Positions 1 through 6,202 of a stretch of 7,411 nucleotides of DNA are shown one piece after another; position 1 is the stretch's first letter, and the number at the start of each line of letters is the position of its first letter. This DNA is from Balneolaceae bacterium SMO_bin1 (GTDB lineage Bacteria; Bacteroidota; Rhodothermia; Balneolales; Balneolaceae). A program made the position numbers and the translations under genes. The DNA lies in the NCBI GenBank assembly GCA_003123965.1, contig NNSL01000347.1:1-7411 (forward strand). The letters are read 5' to 3'. The notes below the pieces were generated by a model. The model was not told the DNA's origin, made no database searches, and saw nothing but the letters and a program-made list of their open reading frames with translations.

Positions 1-1
1 T

Positions 2-109
2 GGTGCCCGGTTGGGGAATGCTGATATCAATTTCGTTGACATCGCCATACTTTTGCAGCTGGTCGCCCATTGCGGACTTATCGCCTACCACCAAAATCTG
101 CAGGTCGTC
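2..109 (-). pseudogene. Out-of-frame C-terminal continuation of the M16 subunit, cut by the window edge
   Basis: Read in the frame whose codons lie on 107-109, 104-106 and so on, the minus strand continues the M16 protein without a stop to the edge. It begins DDLQILVVGDKSAMGDQL and later has IDISIPQPGT. This is the classical end of bacterial M16B proteins, in which a strand ending in VVGD is followed by a helix and a final Pro-rich tail. Removing one C from CGCCCC (complement of the G run 111-114) joins LRP directly to DDLQILVVGD. The in-frame alternative (LRPRRPADFGGRR, then stop) has no family character. It is either a sequencing or assembly error in the homopolymer or a real mutation that removes about the last 35-45 residues. 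Confidence 0.8.
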
Positions 110-1430
110 TGGGGCGCAGGTATTTTTGCGCCATATTTTGCACGTCTTCGATGGTGGTATTGCGCACGCCTTCTACAAACTTTTCAAAGCTGTCTTCGGG
201 CAGCCCGAGGTATTCCCTATTCATCCGGCGGCTCAAAATTTGGTCATAACTGGTGTTGCGGAATACCAATGAATTGAGGAACTGATCTTTGGTATCCTGC
301 AGCTCTTCTTTGGTGATGGGCTCATTCTGCAGCCGCTTAATTTCTCCAATGATGGCATCAATAGCTTCTCCGGTGCTTTCCGTTTTGGTTTGCACCTGCA
401 CAATAAACTGGCCGGGGTAGAAAACATTGCCCATGCCAAATTGACCGCCAACGGAGTAGGCCAGCCCTAAGTCGGTACGCACTTTTTGGAACAGGCGCCC
501 GGAAAAGCCACCGCTTAGTACATTATTCATTACCTGCACCTTGGCGTAATCGGGATTGTCGCGCATGCCGCCGATGTGACCCAAATAAACGGTGCTCTGG
601 TTTACGTTCGGTTTATCCACAAGGTTGATAGTGTTTTCGTACTCGTAATCCACCTCGGGAAAGTTCAGATTTGTTTCATCGCCGGCCGGAATTTTGCCGA
701 AAGCCGACTGCAGCTTTTCCTTCATTTCTTCGGTCTCAAAATCGCCTACAACGCCAACCATCATATTCTGGCCCGTAAAATGTTCGCTGTGGAATTGCTC
801 CATGTCTTCGCGGGTGATATTATTGATGGTTGCATATTCACGGGTACGTCCGTAAACGGAATCTTCGCCGTAAATGAGCTTGTCAAATTCACGACTGGCA
901 ATTGGGCCGGGATTATCGTTCCGGCGCGATATGCCTGATTTTGCCTGCGTTTTAGCCAAATCTACTTTTTCCTGGGGGAAAGCGGGATTCATCAGCAGGT
1001 CGATAAATACGGGCAGCATCTGGTCAAAATCATCCTTCAGCACATTCATGCTTGCTCCGCCCGAGGAAAAGCCGATGCCGGTGCTCATGTTTGCGGCATT
1101 GTTTTCAAGCAGCTGGTTCAGTGAATCAGCGGGATATTGCTCGGAACCGCCGGATCGTAAAACCTGCCCGGTGAGGGAGGCAAGGCCCGTTTTATCATCG
1201 GGCACCAGCACACTGCCGGTTCGCACGTTTACGCTCACATCAATAAGCGGCAGTTCGTCGTCCTCAATCAAAAAGAACTGGATGCCGTTATCGGTGGTAA
1301 AGGTTTCTACATTCGGTTGATTGAATTCGTTTAGCTCGGGAAACTCAATCTCGTTGTATTGTTTCTGAGCCTGTGTTACGGATGCTGCAAACATCATGAT
1401 TACAGCCAGTATGGTTAATCGTCTCATCAT
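78..1430 (-). CDS. Secreted M16 peptidase-like protein, non-catalytic R/Y subunit (C-terminus frameshifted)
   Basis: Insulinase-like M16 protein, 450 residues from the chosen start. I start it at the ATG at 1430 because that gives a clean signal peptide (basic MMRR, hydrophobic core, likely cleavage after SVTQA, residue 21); the open frame extends to 1511 but that would overlap the upstream gene. The zinc site is lost: where the partner reads H-IFE-H this protein has S85-LTG-Q89 in the same GLA-S-LTGQ context. The C-terminal M16 domain keeps the R/Y pair (R318 and Y325 in KVRTDLGLAYSVGG) that grips substrate in M16B enzymes. It is therefore probably the non-catalytic half of a periplasmic heterodimeric metalloprotease with the gene 37 bp upstream, in the same operon. 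The frame ends early at TAA 78-80, because after LRP (residue 440) the reading shifts at a run of four G (plus strand 111-114). Family identity is secure; the exact substrate is unknown. Confidence 0.88.
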   Translation of the reverse strand: MMRRLTILAVIMMFAASVTQAQKQYNEIEFPELNEFNQPNVETFTTDNGIQFFLIEDDELPLIDVSVNVRTGSVLVPDDKTGLASLTGQVLRSGGSEQYPADSLNQLLENNAANMSTGIGFSSGGASMNVLKDDFDQMLPVFIDLLMNPAFPQEKVDLAKTQAKSGISRRNDNPGPIASREFDKLIYGEDSVYGRTREYATINNITREDMEQFHSEHFTGQNMMVGVVGDFETEEMKEKLQSAFGKIPAGDETNLNFPEVDYEYENTINLVDKPNVNQSTVYLGHIGGMRDNPDYAKVQVMNNVLSGGFSGRLFQKVRTDLGLAYSVGGQFGMGNVFYPGQFIVQVQTKTESTGEAIDAIIGEIKRLQNEPITKEELQDTKDQFLNSLVFRNTSYDQILSRRMNREYLGLPEDSFEKFVEGVRNTTIEDVQNMAQKYLRPRRPADFGGRR

Positions 1431-1467
1431 GGTAATTGTTAAGGCTTTCAAAAATAGTGAGGTTGAT

Positions 1468-2994
1468 TTAGTTAGACGCATTGGCAGAATCCTCCGCGGG
1501 TTCGTTAACAATGGCGCCTACCGTCCGGTTTTTCTCGATCAAATACTTGTTGGCTACGCGCTGCAGGTCATCTACCGTTACCTCTTGTAAATCTTCAAGG
1601 TTGGTAAATACCTTGCGCCAGTCGCCTTGTTGTGCCTCAGCAGCAGCCAGCGATTGGGCAATGCCGGAGTTGGAATCGAGGCTTCGGATAAGGCTGGCAC
1701 GCGCGTTGGTGCGGGCCCGGTCGAGGGCATCGGGATCAATTTCACCCTGTTTGGCATTTTCAATTTCCTCCAGAATAGTGGATTCAAGTGTATCAACACT
1801 CACGCCTTGGTTGGGTACGGCAAAGGTGAGGAACATCGACTCGTGTTTAACACCGGGTATGCCGTTGAGTGCGGCCACTTGCAGGGCGGTTTGTTCTTCT
1901 TCAACCATGCGTTTGTAAAGAACAGAGGTGCGTCCGCCGGAAAGCACCGTTCCCAGGAGCTGCAATGCGTTAAAATCGGGATGATCCTGGCTGACGGTAT
2001 GATAGCCCATCACGAAAAATGGTTGCGATTGTCCTTCAATTGTAAAGCGGCGTTCACCGCGCTGCTCGCGCTCCTTGGTGTAAACGGGAGGTGGTTCGGG
2101 TGCTTCTTCCCAGTCGCCGAAATAGGTTTGGGCCAGCTGCTTAATATTGTCGGGGTCAACGTCGCCGGCAATAGCCATGGTAATATTGCTGGGCACGTAA
2201 TAGGTTCGATAAAATTCGCGGGCATCTTCCATGGTGGTAGCGGTGATGTCTGAGCTCCAGCCAATTACCGGTCGGCCGTAGGGGTGAGAGGTGTAGGCCA
2301 CAGCCAGAAATTCTTCAATCAAACGTCCCGTTGGTGATGATTCCGTACGCATACGCCGCTCTTCGCGCACTACCTCTTTCTCCTTGTAAAACTCGCGGAA
2401 TACCGGGTCCTTAAAACGGGCTGATTCAAGGCTGAACCATAATTCAATTCTATTTTCCGGCAAGCTGTAAAAGTAGGTGGTTTGATCGGCGCCCGTTCCG
2501 GCATTTAATCCTGTACCGCCGTTACGCTCAATAATCTGAGAGAATTCATTATTAACTACGTACTGGCTCGCTTCTCCCTGAACATTCTGAAACTCATTCC
2601 ATAGCTTTTCCATGCGGGCTGAATCGGGCTGGGGGCTGTATTTTTCGGCCAGCCATTGCTGGTAAGTAGCATCCATTTCTTCCAGCAGGGGCTCTTCTTC
2701 GTCCCAGTTGTTGGTTCCGATATTAGGGGTTCCTTTAAAAGCCATATGTTCAAAAATATGAGCAATGCCGGTATGGCCCATCGGTTCATCCGCCCCGCCC
2801 ACGTCTACGAAACTTACCATGCTGGCAACCGGGGCAATTGGCCGTTCAATCACAATAAATTTCAATCCGTTATCGAGGGTAAACTCCGTAACTTTTTCTT
2901 CAAAATTTTGCAGAGATTGTGCCACTCCTTGCTGCATAGGCAACAAAAGAAGTAGTAGCAATCCCAACGCATAAGCAGTCTTCTTTAGCATCAT
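1468..2994 (-). CDS. Secreted M16 family zinc metallopeptidase, catalytic subunit
   Basis: Insulinase/pitrilysin-family (M16B-like) protein of 508 residues. It starts with a signal peptide (MMLKK, a run of leucines, likely cleavage after GVA, residue 25), so it should act in the periplasm or be membrane-attached from that side. The inverted zinc motif HXXEH is H79-IFE-H83, followed by MAFKGT. The distal zinc-ligand glutamate is in VVREERRMR, most likely E212, followed by a conserved SHPYGRPVIGW segment. About 129 residues separate H83 from E212, longer than the roughly 75 usual for the family; the extra part (about residues 95-150) is a charged helical-looking insert. The C-terminal domain lacks the R/Y pair: the aligned positions are V364 and L371. 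That pair is present in the downstream subunit, so the two genes look like complementary halves of one enzyme. An ATG at 2991 is an equally possible start. Substrate unknown. Confidence 0.93.
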   Translation of the reverse strand: MMLKKTAYALGLLLLLLLPMQQGVAQSLQNFEEKVTEFTLDNGLKFIVIERPIAPVASMVSFVDVGGADEPMGHTGIAHIFEHMAFKGTPNIGTNNWDEEEPLLEEMDATYQQWLAEKYSPQPDSARMEKLWNEFQNVQGEASQYVVNNEFSQIIERNGGTGLNAGTGADQTTYFYSLPENRIELWFSLESARFKDPVFREFYKEKEVVREERRMRTESSPTGRLIEEFLAVAYTSHPYGRPVIGWSSDITATTMEDAREFYRTYYVPSNITMAIAGDVDPDNIKQLAQTYFGDWEEAPEPPPVYTKEREQRGERRFTIEGQSQPFFVMGYHTVSQDHPDFNALQLLGTVLSGGRTSVLYKRMVEEEQTALQVAALNGIPGVKHESMFLTFAVPNQGVSVDTLESTILEEIENAKQGEIDPDALDRARTNARASLIRSLDSNSGIAQSLAAAEAQQGDWRKVFTNLEDLQEVTVDDLQRVANKYLIEKNRTVGAIVNEPAEDSANASN

Positions 2995-3036
2995 TAGTCT
3001 ATTTTGTTCAGATTTAAGGGTGAATTAATATGTAAC

Positions 3037-3055
3037 TTGTAAACGGGTTTTACAA
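3037..3055. repeat. 19-bp inverted repeat upstream of the M16 operon
   Basis: TTGTAAA-CGGGT-TTTACAA: perfect 7-bp arms around a 5-bp centre, lying 43-61 bp upstream of the M16 operon start. The size and spacing fit an operator for a dimeric regulator, but no regulator is linked to it and a chance origin cannot be excluded. The rest of the 209-bp gap (2995-3203) holds no gene that I can support. A weak hairpin (CGGGA at 3071-3075 with TCCCG at 3086-3090) has no T tract in the direction of the neighbouring genes. Confidence 0.35.
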
Positions 3056-3203
3056 TATCGTATGAAATTGCGGGAAAGGATGTAGTCCCGTTTTACCCTA
3101 AAGAATATAGTTATTAGCTCTATGGCTACGAGATTCAAAACGAAATGTTACAGATATGCAAAAAAATGTATAAAAGAAGCTTTAGATAGGCTGAATATGC
3201 CCT

Positions 3204-3416
3204 TTACTGTTGCTTGTTTTCGCTTTTCATGTAATTACGGGTGATTTTCTGAGCCTGCTCGGCTCCCATGTATTTTTCCAAATCGTAGAGCGTTACGCGC
3301 TTTCCGCCGTCCTTAAATGAATAGTTCAGGTACCCTTGGGTAATTTCCTGTTCTACCTCAGAAACAGACATATCGAGCATTTCGCCTACTTCTTTGAGGG
3401 TAAACATCGATTTCAT
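3204..3416 (-). CDS. Small MerR/excisionase-like helix-turn-helix protein
   Basis: A 70-residue protein that consists almost entirely of one winged helix-turn-helix of the MerR/Xis (HTH_17-like) type. Residues 5-27 (FTLKEVGEMLDMSVSEVEQEI) give the two helices of the HTH, with the typical pattern of Leu-x-Glu-Val then Leu-x-(Met/Val)-Ser. Residues 28-42 (GYLNYSFKDGGKRVTLYDL) form the wing, and YDLEKYM resembles the ending found in excisionase-type domains. The remaining tail (about 51-70) is charged and has no effector or dimerisation coiled coil of normal MerR length. An ATG at 3407 is an alternative start. It is transcribed alone, with 109 bp to tag and 209 bp to the M16 operon. No integrase or phage gene is near, so a role as a local transcription factor or chromosomal DNA-binding protein is more likely than excision. 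Target unknown. Confidence 0.75.
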   Translation of the reverse strand: MKSMFTLKEVGEMLDMSVSEVEQEITQGYLNYSFKDGGKRVTLYDLEKYMGAEQAQKITRNYMKSENKQQ

Positions 3417-3525
3417 AGCAGAAAAATCCTATAGATGATGAGTTGAGTTTATATAACTGCCTAAAATAGAAAAATTGTCTAACTATATTAAGCCAAAATA
3501 CTTAAGGGGATTATAGTGCAAAATG

Positions 3526-4104
3526 CTAATTTGCAAGGGTTTTAACCTGCTCATGTCTGAAACAGCTTGTGATATGATCGTTTACGAGTCCAACAGCTTG
3601 CATAAATGCATACATAATAGTGGAGCCAACGAATTTGAACCCTCTTTTTTTGAGATCTTTTGAGAGTTTATCCGACGTAACCGTAGTGACGGGCACCTGC
3701 TCCATGCTTACCCAATTATTTTGCAAGGGTTTACCACCAACAAATTGCCATATGTAGTTGTCAAAACTCCCAAATTCATTCTGAATCGCCATGAAATGTT
3801 GCGCATTACTGATAGCCGAACGAATTTTAAGCTCGTGCCGAACAATTTCTTCATTTTGCATTAGTTTTTGCACTTTGGCTTCGTCGAAGCGAGCAACTTT
3901 TTTGATATCAAAATTATCAAAAGCCTGCCGATAGCCTTCGCGCTTTTTTAAAATAGTGCTCCAGCTTAAACCTGCTTGCGCGCTTTCAAGAAGCAGAAAC
4001 TCAAAATGAGTTTTATCATCATGCACGGGCACGCTCCACTCCTCATCGTGATATTTTATATAAGCCTCAAAGGTGTTTTCGCACCACGGGCAGCGTGTTT
4101 TCAT
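3526..4104 (-). CDS. tag: DNA-3-methyladenine glycosylase I
   Basis: Removes 3-methyladenine from alkylated DNA by cleaving the N-glycosidic bond, the first step of base excision repair, in the cytoplasm. The 192 residues match the normal family length (E. coli Tag is 187) and can be followed from end to end. The Tag zinc ligands are all present: C5 (MKTRCPWC), H19 (YHDEEW), H177 and C181 (VNDHITSC). Other hallmarks are Y18, the glutamate E40 and W48 in LESAQAGLSWSTILKKR, and LKKRGFKFVGSTIMYAFMQAVGLVNDH near the C-terminus. The start codon overlaps the stop of the UDG-like gene (ATGA, 4101-4104), so it is second in a two-gene repair operon and probably translationally coupled. A TGCAAA/TTTGCA inverted repeat covers the stop codon (3517-3535) but has no T tract, so I do not call it a terminator. 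Confidence 0.96.
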   Translation of the reverse strand: MKTRCPWCENTFEAYIKYHDEEWSVPVHDDKTHFEFLLLESAQAGLSWSTILKKREGYRQAFDNFDIKKVARFDEAKVQKLMQNEEIVRHELKIRSAISNAQHFMAIQNEFGSFDNYIWQFVGGKPLQNNWVSMEQVPVTTVTSDKLSKDLKKRGFKFVGSTIMYAFMQAVGLVNDHITSCFRHEQVKTLAN

Positions 4105-4796
4105 GTCTGTTGGTTCTGATTTATGATTTCTCTAAACTGGCGGCGAAATTTGGGAGCTCCGCCATTGGCCGGATGGCGAACGGGTATGTAGCCTGTACCA
4201 AACTCGTCAAGTACCTGTTCGCATTTGCGTCCTACAGCAATAATTTCGCGACCGGGAAACAGCGATAAAAATTCGCGAAGGGCCGGAAATCCTTTTTCAA
4301 GTTCGGAATCGGTGGGTGTGCGGTTACTTAATAGTCCGGCCTCGGGATCATAGGGGTGCCAGGCCAGAGCATTCCAGAGTACCACTTCATACGGATTGAC
4401 CCCCAGTTTATGGATGGCTTTCCACATGATGGTGGCGGTTGGTTCAGACATGCCTTTAGCGTTCAGTGCCGGTTTGCTGGTGCGCCGGCGTTCAATGGTT
4501 TGAAACGTGCCCGCCGCTGGGATACCGTGAACAGGCTCATGGTGGCCCAGTAAAATCCGTTCTGAAGTCATAGCGATGCCCGTGAAATGCCCGCCTTGGT
4601 ATCCCAGTGCCTCTGCTATGAAAAGATACTTTGCAGAGTTCAACCTTTCGCGCAAATAAGCTTTGAGCTGCTTTTGCCGAATTTCGGGTGCTTCTGGCTT
4701 ACAATCGTGGGCTTTATCCCGGTCGAACCATGGATTGAAAAAAGGTCCGGCGGGCGTTTGTTTCAGCTCTTTAAAAAGAGGTTGAAATTTGTTCAT
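4101..4796 (-). CDS. Uracil-DNA glycosylase superfamily protein
   Basis: A 231-residue member of the uracil-DNA glycosylase fold superfamily, expected to excise uracil or another deaminated base from DNA. The first motif is at residues 60-79 (IAEALGYQGGHFTGIAMTSE). It corresponds to the VGEAPG-Y-x-G-x-x-x-TG-x-P-x-TSE signature of a widespread bacterial UDG group, but reads AEALG where GEAPG is expected; the acidic residue (E62) remains. A middle segment (LWNALAWHPYD, 140-150) and NRTPT (158-162) are also typical, as is AVGRKCEQVL (187-196). The second motif is RHPANGG (207-213), corresponding to the HPS loop. There are only two cysteines (C32, C192), so the iron-sulphur cluster of family 4 and 5 enzymes is absent. 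It is first in an operon with tag, sharing a 4-base overlap. The superfamily is clear; the exact lesion is inferred. Confidence 0.82.
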   Translation of the reverse strand: MNKFQPLFKELKQTPAGPFFNPWFDRDKAHDCKPEAPEIRQKQLKAYLRERLNSAKYLFIAEALGYQGGHFTGIAMTSERILLGHHEPVHGIPAAGTFQTIERRRTSKPALNAKGMSEPTATIMWKAIHKLGVNPYEVVLWNALAWHPYDPEAGLLSNRTPTDSELEKGFPALREFLSLFPGREIIAVGRKCEQVLDEFGTGYIPVRHPANGGAPKFRRQFREIINQNQQT

Positions 4797-4885
4797 GTAT
4801 ATGTGGGTGTTTCAGAAATTAGATTTTAAAAGGGTAAGAAGGCAAAGGCCGATTTCATCAACCTGAAAATGTGAAAATCATGCCC

Positions 4886-4916
4886 CAAATATAATGATCG
4901 TTAAACCCACACGAAA
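4886..4916 (-). promoter_or_regulatory. Candidate Bacteroidota-type promoter of the UDG-tag operon
   Basis: On the minus strand TATATTTG (4893 to 4886) matches the Bacteroidota -7 consensus TAnnTTTG exactly. It is preceded after 19 bp by TTTC (4916-4913), a 3-of-4 match to the -33 box TTTG. The -7 box lies about 90 bp upstream of the UDG start codon. Sequence match only; short motifs like this do occur by chance in A/T-rich DNA. Confidence 0.4.
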
Positions 4917-4967
4917 AGCCCCTTTAAGCAGTTTTATTACTTGATTTTCGCCATAAAATAAATTTTA

Positions 4968-5001
4968 TTTATAGCCCTTAATTCAAAAATTATTAAGTTT
5001 G
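4968..5001 (+). promoter_or_regulatory. Candidate Bacteroidota-type promoter of ilvE
   Basis: TAAGTTTG at 4994-5001 matches TAnnTTTG exactly. The best -33 partner is weak (TTTA at 4968-4971, 22-bp spacing). It would give a 5' leader of about 110 nt before the ilvE ATG at 5120. A sigma-70-style reading (TTGAGA at 4999-5004 with an A/T-rich -10 near 5023) is also possible but poorer. Confidence 0.3.
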
Positions 5002-5042
5002 AGAGGGTCTTGTCATAAATAAATAATAACAACAGCTATTTT

Positions 5043-5088
5043 TTAGTTGAGATTTATCAATTAGTTAATAAAAAAGTTTTTAAGTTAA
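5043..5088 (+). repeat. Three AGTTRA-type short direct repeats before ilvE
   Basis: TTAGTTGA (5043-5050), TTAGTTAA (5061-5068) and TAAGTTAA (5081-5088) share the core AGTTRA, with core starts at 5045, 5063 and 5083, that is 18 and 20 bp apart. They sit 32-77 bp upstream of the ilvE start. They could be regulator half-sites on similar faces of the helix, or simply a product of low-complexity A/T-rich sequence. Confidence 0.25.
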
Positions 5089-5119
5089 AGCCTGAATTAA
5101 TAACGCCTGATGTACCGCC

Positions 5120-6190
5120 ATGGAAGCTTTATCAGAATTTGAAATACAAAAAGTAAATAACAGCCGCATCCAGGAGGAGGATCTGGAAAATCCCGGCTTT
5201 GGCCGAATTTTTTCCGATCATATGCTGGAAGTTACATACGAGAATGGCGCGTGGGGGCAGCCGGTAATTAAACCATATGGACCTATTGAAGTTACCCCGG
5301 CGCTTAATACGCTACACTATGCACAATCGGTGTTTGAGGGTACCAAGGCGTATTACGTTGATGATGAAACGGTAAACTTGTTTCGACCCGATAAAAATTA
5401 CGAGCGCATGGTAAAATCATGCGAGCGCATGTGCATACCCGTTGTTGATGAGCATGTTTTTATGGATGGAATTAAAAAGCTTATCAAACTTGATAAAAAA
5501 TGGGTACCACAAGAGGAGGGGCAGTCGCTTTACATCAGGCCATTTGCTTGTGCCTGGGATTCCATAATTGCATCGCGCGTATCTAATTCTTACCGGTTCT
5601 ATATTATTACCTCACCGGTCGGTTCGTACTATAATCGTCCGGTTCGGTTAATCACATCAAAAAATTATGTGCGCGCGGTAAAAGGCGGAACGGGTGACGC
5701 GAAAACTGCCGGCAACTATGCACGCAGTTTCTATCCGGCTCAAAAGGCCGATAAATTGGGCTTTGATCAAGTACTCTGGCTCGATGCCTTTGAACACAAG
5801 TACGTAGAAGAAGTGGGAACAATGAATATCTTTTTTCTCATTGATGATGTGCTGGTAACTGCTCCCTTGGAGGGCACCATTTTACCCGGTATAACCCGCG
5901 ATTCTGTTATAAAACTTGCCAAAAGCTGGGGAATTGAAGTAGAAGAACGGCGCCTGGCGATTGATGAAGTGATGGAGGCCTCGCGTAGCGGTACGCTGCA
6001 GGAGGTATTTGGTGCTGGCACGGCAGCGGTTATTTCACCGGTAGAGGTCATACGTCATCAGGGAGAAGTAATTACTATTCATGAAGAGCAGCGCGGCGCG
6101 CTGGGGCAAAAACTGTATGATACTATTTACGGCATGCAAACCGGCAAGGTTGATGATGAATTTGGGTGGATTACGCCGGTAAGCGTTTAG
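5120..6190 (+). CDS. ilvE: Branched-chain amino acid aminotransferase (type II)
   Basis: Cytoplasmic PLP enzyme that interconverts Ile/Leu/Val and their 2-oxo acids with glutamate/2-oxoglutarate: last step of branched-chain synthesis, first of catabolism. The 356 residues fit the type II (eukaryote-like) class. Recognisable blocks are LHYAQSVFEGTKAY (65-78), LFRPDKNYERM (87-97), YIRPFACAWD (138-147), GGTGDAKTAGNYARS (189-203), VLWLDAFEHKYVEEVGTMNIFF (218-239), LPGITRDSV and the C-terminal EVFGAGTAAVISPV. K195 is the expected PLP Schiff-base lysine and E231 (VEEVGTMN) a conserved active-site residue. The mammalian redox CxxC is missing here (AAVIS). The ATG is preceded by no Shine-Dalgarno sequence. 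No other ilv/leu gene is in the window, so it appears to be a single-gene unit or the first of a loose cluster. Confidence 0.95.
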   Translation: MEALSEFEIQKVNNSRIQEEDLENPGFGRIFSDHMLEVTYENGAWGQPVIKPYGPIEVTPALNTLHYAQSVFEGTKAYYVDDETVNLFRPDKNYERMVKSCERMCIPVVDEHVFMDGIKKLIKLDKKWVPQEEGQSLYIRPFACAWDSIIASRVSNSYRFYIITSPVGSYYNRPVRLITSKNYVRAVKGGTGDAKTAGNYARSFYPAQKADKLGFDQVLWLDAFEHKYVEEVGTMNIFFLIDDVLVTAPLEGTILPGITRDSVIKLAKSWGIEVEERRLAIDEVMEASRSGTLQEVFGAGTAAVISPVEVIRHQGEVITIHEEQRGALGQKLYDTIYGMQTGKVDDEFGWITPVSV

Positions 6191-6202
6191 TAATACCTTT
6201 AG

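Larger units (their letters stand above)
4797..5119. other. A/T-rich divergent intergenic region between the UDG-tag operon and ilvE
   Basis: 323 bp with no gene that I can support. The half nearest ilvE is strongly A/T-rich (AATA and TAAA runs around 4950-4970 and 5015-5030, and a 7-bp-arm A/T dyad at 4956-4970). It should contain the divergent promoters of both transcription units; two candidates are listed separately. I saw no riboswitch-like conserved core, no T-box-like element and no attenuator with a branched-chain-residue-rich leader peptide. Confidence 0.6.

Noticed and set aside
874..1320. 148-codon plus-strand open frame opposite the second M16 gene
   Set aside because: Ser/Pro-rich antisense shadow of a real gene; no start context or domain.
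1431..1511. Extended N-terminus for the second M16 protein (start at 1511)
   Set aside because: It would overlap the upstream gene and put 27 extra residues before a normal signal peptide; the ATG at 1430 is better.
1627..2253. 208-codon open frame on the plus strand inside the catalytic M16 gene
   Set aside because: It lies fully antisense to a well-recognised gene with clear motifs, and its translation resembles no family.
3071..3094. CGGGA/TCCCG hairpin followed by TTTT as a terminator
   Set aside because: The T run follows on the plus strand, where no gene ends; on the minus strand it is not followed by T residues.
3204..3416. Small HTH gene as phage excisionase marking a mobile element
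   Set aside because: No integrase, attachment repeat or other phage/element gene is seen nearby.
3517..3535. TGCAAA/TTTGCA inverted repeat at the end of tag as a terminator
   Set aside because: A/T-rich 6-bp stem with no T tract on the minus strand.
4894..4944. 16-codon ORF upstream of ilvE as a possible attenuator leader peptide
   Set aside because: It is not rich in Ile, Leu or Val, and no terminator/antiterminator hairpins follow; it also starts within the opposite-strand promoter candidate.
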